From assembly GCF_900119315.1 (NCBI RefSeq), contig NZ_LT827010.1:1720001-1784000 (forward strand): DNA of 64,000 nt, read 5' to 3'. Within the stretch, counting starts at the first letter, position 1. Each line of letters begins with the position of its first letter. Position numbers and translations under genes: made by a program. Origin of the DNA: Actinoplanes sp. SE50/110. Lineage in GTDB: Bacteria; Actinomycetota; Actinomycetes; Mycobacteriales; Micromonosporaceae. Positions 44,497 through 53,129 of this stretch are shown piece by piece. A model generated the notes under the pieces. That model saw only the letters and a program-made list of their open reading frames with translations, did not search any database and had not been told where the DNA came from.

Positions 44497-44640
44497 CCCG
44501 GCCGCCTGCGTCCGCCCGCCTGCCTGAGCCCGCCGGCCTGACCCGGTCGCCTGTGTCTGCCCGCCTGCCTGACCCGGTCGCCTGTGTCTGCCCGCCTGCC
44601 CGACCCGGCTTCCCTGCCCGGCCCGGCCCGCCTGCCTGGT
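44492..44640. repeat. 31-bp tandem repeat downstream of pimB
   Basis: Copies of cctgacccgg(c/t)cgcctg begin at 44492, 44537, 44568 and a diverged one at 44599. The two middle copies are identical over 31 bp. The array starts within the end of pimB. There is a 14-bp extra insert between the first and second copies. Confidence 0.8.
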
Positions 44641-44832
44641 CCGGCCCGCTTCAACCGGACCAGATGACCGCCGCGATCGATTCAGCCGTGCTGGTCGCGT
44701 CCGCGTCCGCGTCCGCGTTGCGCGGGTCGGGCTGACCACGCCCGCGGGGCGGGTAGGGCCAGCGGTTTGTCCGCGTCCAGCGATTGCCGGTACAGCGGTC
44801 GGTGGTTCCAGCGGGTTGGTCGTGAGCGGCTG
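44641..44832. other. Intergenic region between pimB repeat and DUF4240 gene
   Basis: About 190 bp of GC-rich sequence with no gene I can support; short overlapping frames encode low-complexity text. A cgtccgcgtccgcgt run at 44697-44712 is another small tandem repeat. Confidence 0.4.
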
Positions 44833-45348
44833 TCAGCTGCTCCAGCCGCTGGAGTTGGAGCCGCTTTCGCGGCTGATGCCGGAACCGGTTTCCGGCCAGC
44901 TACCGAAGCGTTCCTGGTGGAGGTTCGCGAAGAGATAGCACATGGCTTCGCAGTCGGCGTCCACGACGGCCTTCTGCGGGTCGGCGCTGACCGCGTCGTA
45001 GTAGGCCCGGCCCAGAGCGACGATGTGTCCACGCGCGTAGAGGAAGCCGTCGTCGGAACCGTCGGTGACCTCGTGGATGTCCGCACGGTCGAGGTCGTGA
45101 AGTTTGCGTTCCAGCACCCGGTCCAAAGCGGTCAGTTCGGCCGAGGAGAGATCGGCAGAGAGGGCGGTGAGCTGCTCCACGAAGCGGTCCAGCCAGGCGT
45201 CGATCGCATATGGATCCGTGCCGGGCGCCCCGGTCAGCAGCTCGTGGCGCAGGCGGGCGGGTTCGTCGCCGAGGGCGGTCCAGGCCGACTCGATCAGGCT
45301 CCAGAAGCGTGCCTCGTCGGCCTCGGCTGGAAAGATCTTCTCCGTCAT
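44833..45348 (-). CDS. DUF4240 domain protein
   Basis: A 171-residue acidic protein. EARFWSLIESAWTALGDEPARLRHELLT at the start and FLYARGHIVALGRAYYDAVSADPQKAVVDADCE in the middle match the DUF4240 pattern. The last 20 residues are Ser/Gly-rich (GISRESGSNSSGW). No function is established. ATG at 45348; upstream repeats lie at 45362-45419. Confidence 0.78.
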   Translation of the reverse strand: MTEKIFPAEADEARFWSLIESAWTALGDEPARLRHELLTGAPGTDPYAIDAWLDRFVEQLTALSADLSSAELTALDRVLERKLHDLDRADIHEVTDGSDDGFLYARGHIVALGRAYYDAVSADPQKAVVDADCEAMCYLFANLHQERFGSWPETGSGISRESGSNSSGWSS

Positions 45349-45361
45349 GGCCCGGGAGGAT

Positions 45362-45419
45362 ACCGATCGCGGCCGTCCAGCCGACTACCGACCGATCGCG
45401 GCCGTCCGGCCGACTACCG
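45362..45419. repeat. 29-bp direct tandem repeat upstream of the DUF4240 gene
   Basis: Two copies of accgatcgcggccgtcc(a/g)gcc... at 45362 and 45391 differ at one base. A partial third copy (accgggta) follows. They sit at the promoter position of the minus-strand DUF4240 gene. Confidence 0.85.
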
Positions 45420-45616
45420 ACCGGGTAGGGCCGGGTGCCGATCGTCGGCATCGGGTGGGTGGCCGATCAGGCCGGTAAGGATCCCGATCAGCGGCGTCCC
45501 GCAGGTCACGGGTCCTGGGTGGCCACGCCGGGGGGATCCCGGCGTGAATGAGCGTGGACATGGGGCGGGGCGGGGGCGTAGGAACGGAACGGAGGGATCC
45601 CGACCGGAGGCCGCCG

Positions 45617-47599
45617 ATGCCGGACGCCGACACCGCCCGACCCGCCACCGCCGACCACCCGCCGCCTGCGGCCGTGCCCGCCGCCGGCGCCTCCCCACCG
45701 ACGACGGAGGACGACCAGCCGGTGGTGCTGGAGGCTGGGGGAGAGGGCGAGCTGGAGCTGCCCTACTGGCTGACCAGCACCCAGGAGGCCGCCGACACCA
45801 CCTTCCTGCAGATGTTGCGGCGGCTGCCGAGGCTGCTCAGGCAGGCTTGGCTGTTGGGCTGGCGGGCCAGTCCCGGTACCACCGTCGCGGTTCTCGTTCT
45901 GCAGGTGGCGGCCGGGGTGGCGGGGGCGCTGGGGCTGATCAGCGTGGTGGGGGTGTTCGACGGGCTGCTGCAGGCCGGGCCGACGCCGGAGCGGGTGCGT
46001 GCGGCGGTGCCGTCGCTGCTGTTCCTGGTGGCGGCGCTGGCGGTGCGGGGCTTGCTGGCCAGTGCGGCGACGGCGGCGCACGGGCGGCTGTCGCCGGCGG
46101 TGTACGAGGCGGCCGAGAACCGGCTGCTCGATCTGACCACGCGGGTGGATCTGGCGACCTTCGACGATCCGGACTGGCGGGACGCCATGGAACGGGCCCG
46201 CGACCGGGGGATCGACGCGGCACAGCAGGTGGTGGACTTCGGCATCGAGGTGCTGACCCACGTGATCGGGCTGGTGGCGGCGGCCGGGGTGCTGGCCGTG
46301 CTGCATCCGGCGCTGCTGCCGCTGCTGATCCTGGCGGTGGTTCCGACCGGCTGGGCGGCGGTGCGGGCGGCGCGTGCCGGGTATCGCAGCCGGCTGCGGT
46401 TGATCGCCGTGTGGCGGCGCCAGCGGATGCTCGCCTACCTGTTGGCGGCGCGGGAACCGGCCGCCGAACTGCGGGCCTTCACGGTACGCCGGTTCCTGCT
46501 CGCCGAGGTGGCCCGCCTGCTGCGGATCTCCACGGTGGAGGAGATCCGTATGGTGACCCGGCAGGTCCGGACGAATCTGGCCGGGCAGGCACTGAGCGGG
46601 CTGCTCACCGGGCTGGCGTATGTGACGCTGTGCTGGCTGTTGTGGACGGGGCGGATGGAGCTCGCCGCCGGGGGCGCCGCCGCGTACGCCATCAATATCG
46701 GTATTTCCAAACTGCGCGAACTGGCCTTCTCGGCGAACCGGGTGTACGAGTACGGGTTGTACTTCGCCGATTTCCAGGGGTTCTGCGAGCTGTCCGAGGC
46801 GCGGGCCGAGCCAGCGTCCGAGGTGCCCGCGCCGGCGACGTTCGGCGAGATCCGGGTGGACGGCGTGACGTTCCGGTATCCGGATGCGGAGCGGGCCGCG
46901 GTGGACGGGGTGAGCATGACGCTGCGCCGCGGCGAGATCATCGCGCTGGTCGGGGAGAACGGCTCCGGGAAGTCGACGCTGGCCGCGGTGCTGGCCGGGC
47001 TGTACCGGCCGCAGCAGGGCACGGTCAGCTGGGACGGGGTGGACGTGACCCGGTTCCGGCCGGAGTCGGTGCGCGAGCGGGTGGCGGTGGTGATGCAGGA
47101 GCCGACCCGGTGGCCGCTGTCGGCGCGGGCCAACATCGCGATCGGGCGGCACGACCGGCCGGCGTCGCTGGCCGAGGTGCGCGAATCGGCCCGGGCCGGT
47201 GACGCCCACGGGTTCGTGACGGAACTTCCCCGGGGGTACGAGACGCTGCTGTCCCGGCATTTCACCGACGGCGCCGACCTGTCCGGCGGGCAGTGGCAGC
47301 GGCTCGCGGTGAGCCGGGCGTTCCACCGGGACGCGCCGCTGCTGATCTGTGACGAGCCGACCGCGAACCTGGACGCGCGGGCCGAGCACGAGGTGTACGG
47401 CCGGCTGCGCGGGCTGGCCGCCGGCCGGACCGTGGTGCTGATCACGCACCGGATGGCCAGTGTCCGCGAGGCCGACCGGATCTATGTGCTGGATCACGGC
47501 GCGGTCGTCGAGCAGGGCGGTCACGACGAGCTGATGGCGGCCGGCGGGTTGTACGCGCAGCTGTTCACGTTGCAGGCCAGCGCCTATCAATCCGCCTGA
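45617..47599 (+). CDS. Fused ABC exporter (membrane domain plus ATPase)
   Basis: A 660-residue half-transporter. Six membrane helices lie in residues about 80-370 (first after LLGWRASPGTT), then the ATPase: Walker A GENGSGKST, signature LSGGQWQRL, Walker B LLICDEPT, and His in ITHRMAS. The ATG at 45617 is set by ggagg six bases upstream; the in-frame start at 45548 has none. The first 45 residues are Pro/Ala-rich. It probably works as a homodimer; substrate unknown. It lies alone, followed 20 bp later by the thioredoxin-like gene. Confidence 0.88.
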   Translation: MPDADTARPATADHPPPAAVPAAGASPPTTEDDQPVVLEAGGEGELELPYWLTSTQEAADTTFLQMLRRLPRLLRQAWLLGWRASPGTTVAVLVLQVAAGVAGALGLISVVGVFDGLLQAGPTPERVRAAVPSLLFLVAALAVRGLLASAATAAHGRLSPAVYEAAENRLLDLTTRVDLATFDDPDWRDAMERARDRGIDAAQQVVDFGIEVLTHVIGLVAAAGVLAVLHPALLPLLILAVVPTGWAAVRAARAGYRSRLRLIAVWRRQRMLAYLLAAREPAAELRAFTVRRFLLAEVARLLRISTVEEIRMVTRQVRTNLAGQALSGLLTGLAYVTLCWLLWTGRMELAAGGAAAYAINIGISKLRELAFSANRVYEYGLYFADFQGFCELSEARAEPASEVPAPATFGEIRVDGVTFRYPDAERAAVDGVSMTLRRGEIIALVGENGSGKSTLAAVLAGLYRPQQGTVSWDGVDVTRFRPESVRERVAVVMQEPTRWPLSARANIAIGRHDRPASLAEVRESARAGDAHGFVTELPRGYETLLSRHFTDGADLSGGQWQRLAVSRAFHRDAPLLICDEPTANLDARAEHEVYGRLRGLAAGRTVVLITHRMASVREADRIYVLDHGAVVEQGGHDELMAAGGLYAQLFTLQASAYQSA

Positions 47600-47619
47600 T
47601 CAGGTGTCACAGTTGTCCC

Positions 47620-48099
47620 ATGGATCCGGTGGGTTTGGCGGCGGTCGGCGTGGTGCTCGTGGCCGGGGCCGGCGTCGGGTGGTGGCGGCGCCGGACGGAT
47701 GGCGGCGTGCGGCAGACTGGGGCCGTGGACACGGTGGATCGCGCCCTGCTCGTCCGGCTCGGGGTGGAGCCCGGCCGGGTCACGCTGCTGCAGTTCTCCA
47801 CCGCGTTCTGCGCGCCCTGCCGGGCCGTGCGCCGGGTCAGCGCCGAGGTGGTGGCGCTGCTCCCCGAGGTGCGGCACGTCGAGGTGGACGCGGAGAGCCA
47901 CCTCGACGAGGTCCGCGAGCTGGACATCTGGCGCACCCCGACGCTGCTGATCGTGGACGGCGCCGGCCGGGTGACCAGACGTGCCACCGGGGTGCCGGCC
48001 AAGCCGCAGCTGATCGCGGCCCTGGCCGAGTCAGGCGTGCGCGGCGACTCCGGCCGGCTCGGCGGACCGGGTCAGATCGCGGGAGCCGCGGATCAGTAG
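47620..48099 (+). CDS. Membrane-anchored thioredoxin-like protein
   Basis: A 159-residue protein with an N-terminal anchor (LAAVGVVLVAGAGVGWW) and a thioredoxin fold with FCAPCRAV as the CxxC site and the cis-Pro in WRTPTLLIVD. It is probably a membrane-bound, outward or inward facing oxidoreductase. The last 69 bp overlap the end of the convergent MFS gene, and the C-terminal tail after ALAESG is probably not part of the fold. Confidence 0.8.
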   Translation: MDPVGLAAVGVVLVAGAGVGWWRRRTDGGVRQTGAVDTVDRALLVRLGVEPGRVTLLQFSTAFCAPCRAVRRVSAEVVALLPEVRHVEVDAESHLDEVRELDIWRTPTLLIVDGAGRVTRRATGVPAKPQLIAALAESGVRGDSGRLGGPGQIAGAADQ

Positions 48100-49236
48100 C
48101 GGGGACGCGGCCGCGGCGAACAGCACGAACGCGCAGGCCACCAGCACCCGATCGACGCCGAACCGGGCGGTCAGCGGGCCGGCCAGCGCGTTGCCCACCG
48201 GCATCGCCAGGAACGACGTCAGGTAGTCCCAGGACGCCACCCGGCCCAGCATGGTCCGTGGCACCCGGTCCTGGATCGCGGTCTCCCAGGCCACCGCGAA
48301 GAACATCAGGCCGCCGTATCCGACGATCGCGCCGGCCAGCACCGCGGTGAGCCTGCCGGGCCAGACGTACGACAACGCCCAGAACGGCATCAGCATCAGC
48401 GTGAGCCACCCGGCCCGGAGCAGGCGACGGGGCCGCACGCGCAGGGCGAGCGCCGAGCCGAGCAGGCCGCCCAGTCCCTCGGCGCCGGAGATCCAGCCGA
48501 TCGCGTGCGCGCCGCCGAGCCGCTGCCATGCGATCAACGGCACAAGGACCAGGATGATCCCGTTCGCCACGTGGTAGACGGTGGCGCTGAGCATCCCACC
48601 CAGCAGCCAGTCCCGGCTGCGGATCGCCTGCCATCCGGCGCCCAGCTCACGCAGCATCGGCTCATGCGGGCCACGCTCCACGCGTACGCGAATCAATGCG
48701 GCGGTGACCAGGGAGGCCAGGAAGCTGACCGAGTTGACGGCGAAGCCGGCCGGAGCGCCGACGGCGGCGACGACGAGGCCGCCGAGCACCGGGCCGGCGA
48801 CCCCGCAGCCGGTCTGCAGCATGCTCAGTGTGGCGTTGGCCCGCTGCAGATCGACGGCCGGGACCAGCAGCGGTTTGAGCGCGCTCATCGCCGGGGTGAA
48901 GAAGGCGCCGGCACCGGCCGAGACCACCGTGAGCGCGCAGAGGGCGCCCAGGTGGTAGCCGCCGCCGCGGAACATCAGCGCCAGGCCGGCGGTGGACAGC
49001 ATCCGGATGACGTCGGAGACGACCATGACGTGCCGGGGCTGCAGCCGGTCCGCCCAGACGCCGCCGAACAGTGTGCCGGCCAGCATGGTGAGCACCGAGG
49101 CGGCCATCACCAGGCCGAGGTCGCGGACGCTGCCACCGTGGGCGAAGACCGCGACCGCGAGGGCCACGGTCTGGAAGCCGGTGCCCAGCCAGGACAGGGT
49201 CTGGCCGGCAGCGAGAAGCCGGAAGTCGCGTGTCAT
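48031..49236 (-). CDS. Major facilitator superfamily transporter (MFS_3/EntS-like exporter)
   Basis: A 401-residue protein with about 12 helices. MTRDFRLLAAGQTLSWLGTGFQ is the usual start of this branch, GTLFGGVWADRLQPRHV corresponds to the loop 2-3 signature, and the second half shows GGLLGSALALRVRPRRLL. It diverges from a MarR-type regulator and is probably its target, as in many drug-exporter pairs. It ends overlapping the thioredoxin-like gene by 69 bp. Confidence 0.87.
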   Translation of the reverse strand: MTRDFRLLAAGQTLSWLGTGFQTVALAVAVFAHGGSVRDLGLVMAASVLTMLAGTLFGGVWADRLQPRHVMVVSDVIRMLSTAGLALMFRGGGYHLGALCALTVVSAGAGAFFTPAMSALKPLLVPAVDLQRANATLSMLQTGCGVAGPVLGGLVVAAVGAPAGFAVNSVSFLASLVTAALIRVRVERGPHEPMLRELGAGWQAIRSRDWLLGGMLSATVYHVANGIILVLVPLIAWQRLGGAHAIGWISGAEGLGGLLGSALALRVRPRRLLRAGWLTLMLMPFWALSYVWPGRLTAVLAGAIVGYGGLMFFAVAWETAIQDRVPRTMLGRVASWDYLTSFLAMPVGNALAGPLTARFGVDRVLVACAFVLFAAAASPLLIRGSRDLTRSAEPAGVAAHA

Positions 49237-49283
49237 GGGCCCAAAATAATTTACCGTCTAACTATCAGGCAACTAATAATCAG
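49237..49283. promoter_or_regulatory. Divergent promoter region between MFS and MarR genes
   Basis: An AT-rich island in otherwise GC-rich DNA. Plus strand: tttacc (49250-49255) and taataa (49274-49279), 18 bp apart. Minus strand: ttagtt, 17 bp, taaatt, leaving about 11 bp to the MFS start. Near-repeats aactatcag (49260-49268) and aataatcag (49275-49283) and the shared ttgcctgatag core would suit a MarR-type repressor site (inference). Confidence 0.5.
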
Positions 49284-49808
49284 ATGGCGTGCAAAGATGG
49301 CCGGATGGAAGACGGAGTGGATCAGCACGTGGCCCGGTGGGCGGCGTTCTGGAAGGACGAGCCGCAGTTCGCGCCCGAGGTGGAGGGTGCCCTGGTGCGG
49401 ATGAAGCACATCCTGCGCCGGATCGAGCGGGCCGACGCGGCGGCGTTCGCCCGCAACGGCGACGACTTCACGCTGCAGGACTACAAGACCCTGCACGTGT
49501 TGATGATCCAGCCGTGGCCGACCGAGGCGACCCCGGCGCAACTGGCCGAAGCGGCGAACGTGACCCGGGCCGCGATGACCAGCCGGCTCGACCGGCTGGA
49601 GGCGGCCGGCCTGGTGACCCGGACCGTCGATGCGCAGGACCGGCGGCGGGTGCTGATCCGGCCGACGCCGGCCGGCCGGGACCGGTGGAGTGCGGACATC
49701 TTCGCGGGTATGGCGCGCGACCAGGAGGCGCTCCGGGTGCTCTCCCTGGAGGAGCTGGAGCAGCTCAACGGCCTACTGCGGAAAGTCCTACATTCCCTGG
49801 GGGAATAA
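49284..49808 (+). CDS. MarR-family transcriptional regulator
   Basis: A winged-helix regulator of 174 residues from ATG 49284, or 167 residues from the second ATG at 49305 (MEDGVDQHVARWAAFW). Neither start has a clear Shine-Dalgarno. The DNA-binding part is TPAQLAEAANVTRAAMTSRLDRLEAAGLVTRTVDAQDRRRVLIRPT with the DRR wing. It diverges from the MFS exporter gene and probably represses both. The -10-like taataa ends five bases before ATG 49284, so leaderless translation from there is possible. Confidence 0.85.
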   Translation: MACKDGRMEDGVDQHVARWAAFWKDEPQFAPEVEGALVRMKHILRRIERADAAAFARNGDDFTLQDYKTLHVLMIQPWPTEATPAQLAEAANVTRAAMTSRLDRLEAAGLVTRTVDAQDRRRVLIRPTPAGRDRWSADIFAGMARDQEALRVLSLEELEQLNGLLRKVLHSLGE

Positions 49809-49815
49809 TGGGTCG

Positions 49816-50232
49816 ATGCTCCTCGACCCGCGTGGCCAGCGCTTCGCCGCGGCCATCACCAGCATCGTCATCGCCCTCGTGCTGATCACCGGCTCCGGCT
49901 GGCTGGCGCTCGCTCAGGCCGCGGTCTTCGCGGTCACCGCGTACCGGCCGAAATGGGGTCCCTACCCCTGGATCTTCCGGCTCCTGGTGACACCGCAGCC
50001 GTCCGAACCCGCTGCCCCCGTGCGCTTTGCGCAGCTAGTCGGATTCGCCTTTTTGAGCGTCTCCGCGGCGGGTTACCTCGCGGGTGCGGAGACAGTCGGT
50101 CTTGTCGCCGCGGCCTTCGGGCTGCTCGCGGCGTTCCTGAACGCGGCTTTCGGGCTCTGCCTGGGCTGCGAGGCCTATCTGGGGATTCGCAGGCTGACGG
50201 GCAGAAACGCCGAAGGTGTCGGCAATGTCTAG
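49816..50232 (+). CDS. DUF4395 family membrane protein
   Basis: A 138-residue protein with four predicted helices and the conserved GLCLGCEAYL motif near the C-terminus that marks DUF4395. ATG 49816 is preceded by gggggaa. In many actinobacteria it is next to thioredoxin or rhodanese genes and may take part in sulfur or thiol chemistry (from memory, inference); a thioredoxin-like gene lies about 1.7 kb upstream. Stop overlaps the response regulator stop by 4 bp, tail to tail. Confidence 0.82.
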   Translation: MLLDPRGQRFAAAITSIVIALVLITGSGWLALAQAAVFAVTAYRPKWGPYPWIFRLLVTPQPSEPAAPVRFAQLVGFAFLSVSAAGYLAGAETVGLVAAAFGLLAAFLNAAFGLCLGCEAYLGIRRLTGRNAEGVGNV

Positions 50233-50897
50233 AACTTCGGGGCGTCCGGGGCTTCCAGGAGTCCCAGCCGCAGCGCTGTCATGAGCGCCTGCGCCCGGTT
50301 CGCCGCACCCAGCTTCTCGTACAGCTTCGAGATGTGCGTCTTCGCCGTCGACTCCGAGACGAACAGCTGCTTGGCGATCCCGGCCACACTCATGCCGTCG
50401 GCCAGCAGCCGCAGCACCTGACCCTCGCGCGGCGACAGCTGCGGACCGGACGGGGCGAGCCGGCGTTTCATCGCCTCGGCCAGGTCGGCCGCGGTGAACG
50501 CGCTGGGCGCCGACGCGGCATGCCGGGCCGCCGCCACCACCTCGTCGGCCGGGGCCGTCTTCGGCACGAAGGCGCTGGCCCCGGCCTCGAGCGCGCCGAA
50601 CAGCTGGTCGTCGCCCGCATACATGGTGAGCACCACGATGCCCATGTTGGCGTTGTTCTTGCGCAGGGCGCGGGTGGCCTCCAGGCCGCTGCCGTCCGGC
50701 AGCCGGAGGTCCATGATCACGACGTCCGGCTGCAGCGCACCGGCCTGGCGCACCGCCTCCGCGGCCGTCGCCGCCTCGCCGACGACCTCGAACTGCCGGT
50801 CGCGCTCGAATGCGTGTCGCAGCCCCTTACGGATCAAGTCGTGATCGTCGACAAGGAGGACCTTGGTGCGCGTCGTCGGCGCAGGACTGGTCGACAT
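50229..50897 (-). CDS. NarL/LuxR-family response regulator
   Basis: A 222-residue regulator with a receiver domain (KVLLVDDHDLIRKGLRHAF; phosphoacceptor Asp63 in IMDLRLPDG; FVPKTAP with Lys) and a LuxR-type helix-turn-helix (LSPREGQVLRLLADGMSVAGIAKQLFVSESTAKTHISKLYEKLG). The adjacent sensor kinase ends about 8 bp upstream. Together they form a two-component system; targets are unknown. Confidence 0.93.
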   Translation of the reverse strand: MSTSPAPTTRTKVLLVDDHDLIRKGLRHAFERDRQFEVVGEAATAAEAVRQAGALQPDVVIMDLRLPDGSGLEATRALRKNNANMGIVVLTMYAGDDQLFGALEAGASAFVPKTAPADEVVAAARHAASAPSAFTAADLAEAMKRRLAPSGPQLSPREGQVLRLLADGMSVAGIAKQLFVSESTAKTHISKLYEKLGAANRAQALMTALRLGLLEAPDAPKF

Positions 50898-50904
50898 GCT
50901 CGGG

Positions 50905-52584
50905 TTACTCCCCTTCTGGAGCGGAAACGCTATCCCGCACGCTATCGCGCCGAGGCGGGGTTCCGAGCACTACGGCGACGGTTGTCCCGCTGGGGTGTCG
51001 TGGAGTGATCTTGAGACGACCCCGGATGCGTTCGGCCCGCTCGGCCATGATGGTGAGACCGTACCGGCCATCGGGCCGATTGTCGGCGAAACCCTTGCCG
51101 TCGTCAGAAACCTCGATTTCCGCGTACGGCGGATCCACCGTGCACGTGACCCACAGGTTCGCGGCGCCGGCGTGCTTGCGCGCGTTCGTGATCGCCTCCT
51201 GGGCGATGCGCAGCAGTTCCGCCTCCGTCGCCGCGGGCAGACGCGCGGTCGACTCGTCGAAGGTGAAGTGCACCCGCAGGCCGGCGCTGGTGCCCAGGGT
51301 CCGCGCGTACTCCGCGATCGCGGCGGCCAGACCGCCGTTGCGGTCGACCTCCGACCGAAGCTCGAACAGGCTCAGCCGCAACTCGGTGATCACCCGGGTC
51401 ACCTCGCCGCGCAGCGCGCGCAGCTCCTCCGCCGTCTCCTCGGCCCCCTCCGGCAGGGTGGCCTGCGCGTTGTCGATGCCGTAGCCGACCATCACCAATT
51501 CCTGGGCGACCCCGTCGTGGATCTCCCGGGCCAGCCGCTGCCGCTCCTCGTTGGTGGCCAGCGACCGGACGTCGTCGAAGAGCAGGGCGGCCTCCAGCCG
51601 CAGCGCGGCCGGCTCGGTCACCTCGGTCACGCTCTGCACCACCGGCGACGGGTACGCCCCCGCGGCGTCCGTCTCCAGAATCACCAGGCCGATCGTCCGG
51701 ACCCCGGCGACCAGCGGGACGACCAGCGAGGACACCTCGCCGCCCCGGTGCGTGCGGGCCTGCGACCGGCTCGCCACGTGCGGCTGCTGGGTGGCCCAGG
51801 CGTCGGCGATCGCCGAGTCGGCGTCGAGCGTGGTCTCCCAGTCGACCCGCTCCGCCCCGGTCTGCGCCAGCACCACCAGCCGGCCGCCGCCGCTGGCCGA
51901 GAGCACCGCGGCCCGGTGCCCCGGGGTGACCGCGCGCAACTCCTCCAGCAGGTGCTCGGAGATGCCGCCCGGGTCCAGGGTCGCGCCGGGCAGCGAACGG
52001 GCGACGCTGCGCAGCTGGGTGAGCAGGCGGGTGGCCTCCGCGTACGGCTGCGGGGTCGCCTCGGCCGGCTGCAGGAACTGGCGCATCGCCTCGGCCGCGA
52101 ACGTCACGATCGCGCCCAGCACCAGCCACTGCCCGCCGGCCGCCAGATAGCCGGTGCCGGCCAGCACCGTCTTCGGTCCGGCCAGCGCGCCGCCGGCCAC
52201 CATCGCCACCGCGGCCACGCCGAGCAGCGCGGCACCCTCGGTCGGCTTGCGGCGCAGCGCCGCGGTCAGCAGCGGCACCGCGAGGTACGGCAGGATCGCC
52301 TCGGCGCCGAAACCCTGCACCGCCCCGGTCGACGCCTTGGCGATGAAACCGGCCGCGAGACCGGTCACGATCACCTCGGCGAACCGGCCGGCCGGGGCCA
52401 GCACCGGATGCCGGCGGGCCACGAAGGCGGGCACCGCGGCGACCGCCAGCAGGGCGACCCAGCCCAGCTGGCGCGGGTCACCGCTGGCGATCAGGGAGAG
52501 CACGGCGACCAGCGCGAGCATGATCACACGCGCGGCGGCTTCGAGCGGGCGGATGCGCGTGGAACCGCTGGCTTGGGCTGGCAC
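50905..52584 (-). CDS. Sensor histidine kinase, GAF plus HisKA_3 type
   Basis: A 559-residue kinase. Residues about 20-160 are a membrane region of several helices (LALVAVLSLI onward), then a GAF-type segment (about 200-330), a HisKA_3 dimerisation helix with phosphorylated His356 in REIHDGVAQE, and an ATPase domain (TEAELLRIAQEAITNARKHAGA, DDGKGFADN, YGLTIMAERAE). The partner is the NarL regulator 8 bp downstream. GTG start at 52584. The signal is not predictable. Confidence 0.91.
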   Translation of the reverse strand: MPAQASGSTRIRPLEAAARVIMLALVAVLSLIASGDPRQLGWVALLAVAAVPAFVARRHPVLAPAGRFAEVIVTGLAAGFIAKASTGAVQGFGAEAILPYLAVPLLTAALRRKPTEGAALLGVAAVAMVAGGALAGPKTVLAGTGYLAAGGQWLVLGAIVTFAAEAMRQFLQPAEATPQPYAEATRLLTQLRSVARSLPGATLDPGGISEHLLEELRAVTPGHRAAVLSASGGGRLVVLAQTGAERVDWETTLDADSAIADAWATQQPHVASRSQARTHRGGEVSSLVVPLVAGVRTIGLVILETDAAGAYPSPVVQSVTEVTEPAALRLEAALLFDDVRSLATNEERQRLAREIHDGVAQELVMVGYGIDNAQATLPEGAEETAEELRALRGEVTRVITELRLSLFELRSEVDRNGGLAAAIAEYARTLGTSAGLRVHFTFDESTARLPAATEAELLRIAQEAITNARKHAGAANLWVTCTVDPPYAEIEVSDDGKGFADNRPDGRYGLTIMAERAERIRGRLKITPRHPSGTTVAVVLGTPPRRDSVRDSVSAPEGE

Positions 52585-52676
52585 GTCACGGATGGTAGCG
52601 GCCCGGGCGGGAAACGGCCCGTTCGGCGACGGGGCGGTGGCACGCTTTGTCGTACCCAGCGGGTAGCCTCCCGTGC

Positions 52677-53129
52677 ATGGCGGACACCTCGACCCAGTCG
52701 ATCCAGGTCGCTGCGCCCCCGGCCCGGGTGGCCGAGGTGATCTGTGACTTCCCGGCCTACCCGGAGTGGGCCGAGGCGATCAAACAGGCCACCGTCGTCG
52801 AGGAGTACGAGGACGGATATGCCGCACAGGTCGCCTTCCGGATCGACGCCGGGGTGATGGCCGACGAGTACACGTTGGAGTACGCGTACGCCGACGACCT
52901 CTCCCGGATCGAGTGGCATCTCGTCGCGCCCTCCAAGACCCAGAAGTCCCAGGAGGGGGCGTACGAATTGGTCCCCACCGCGGATGGCGGGACGACGGTG
53001 ACCTACACGCTCGCCGTCGAGCTGGCGATCGGCATGCTGGGGATGTTCCGCCGCAAGGCAGAGAAGATGATCATGGATACGGCGTTGAAGGAGCTCAAGC
53101 GGCGGGTCGAGAGCCTGCCCGCGGCCTGA
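52677..53129 (+). CDS. SRPBCC-fold (START/polyketide-cyclase-like) protein
   Basis: A 150-residue lipid-binding-fold protein (MADTSTQSIQVAAPPARVAEVICDFPAYPEWAEAIKQATVVEEYEDG). The family is described as polyketide cyclase/dehydrase or coenzyme Q-binding like; mycobacterial Rv2185c is similar in length and place (from memory). ATG 52677 fits the conserved start. A weak hairpin-rich repeat region follows the stop. Confidence 0.88.
   Translation: MADTSTQSIQVAAPPARVAEVICDFPAYPEWAEAIKQATVVEEYEDGYAAQVAFRIDAGVMADEYTLEYAYADDLSRIEWHLVAPSKTQKSQEGAYELVPTADGGTTVTYTLAVELAIGMLGMFRRKAEKMIMDTALKELKRRVESLPAA

Noticed and set aside
45506..47590. 694-codon open frame opposite the fused ABC exporter
   Set aside because: His/Arg/Gln/Pro-rich text without domains; the plus strand has complete Walker A, signature and Walker B motifs.
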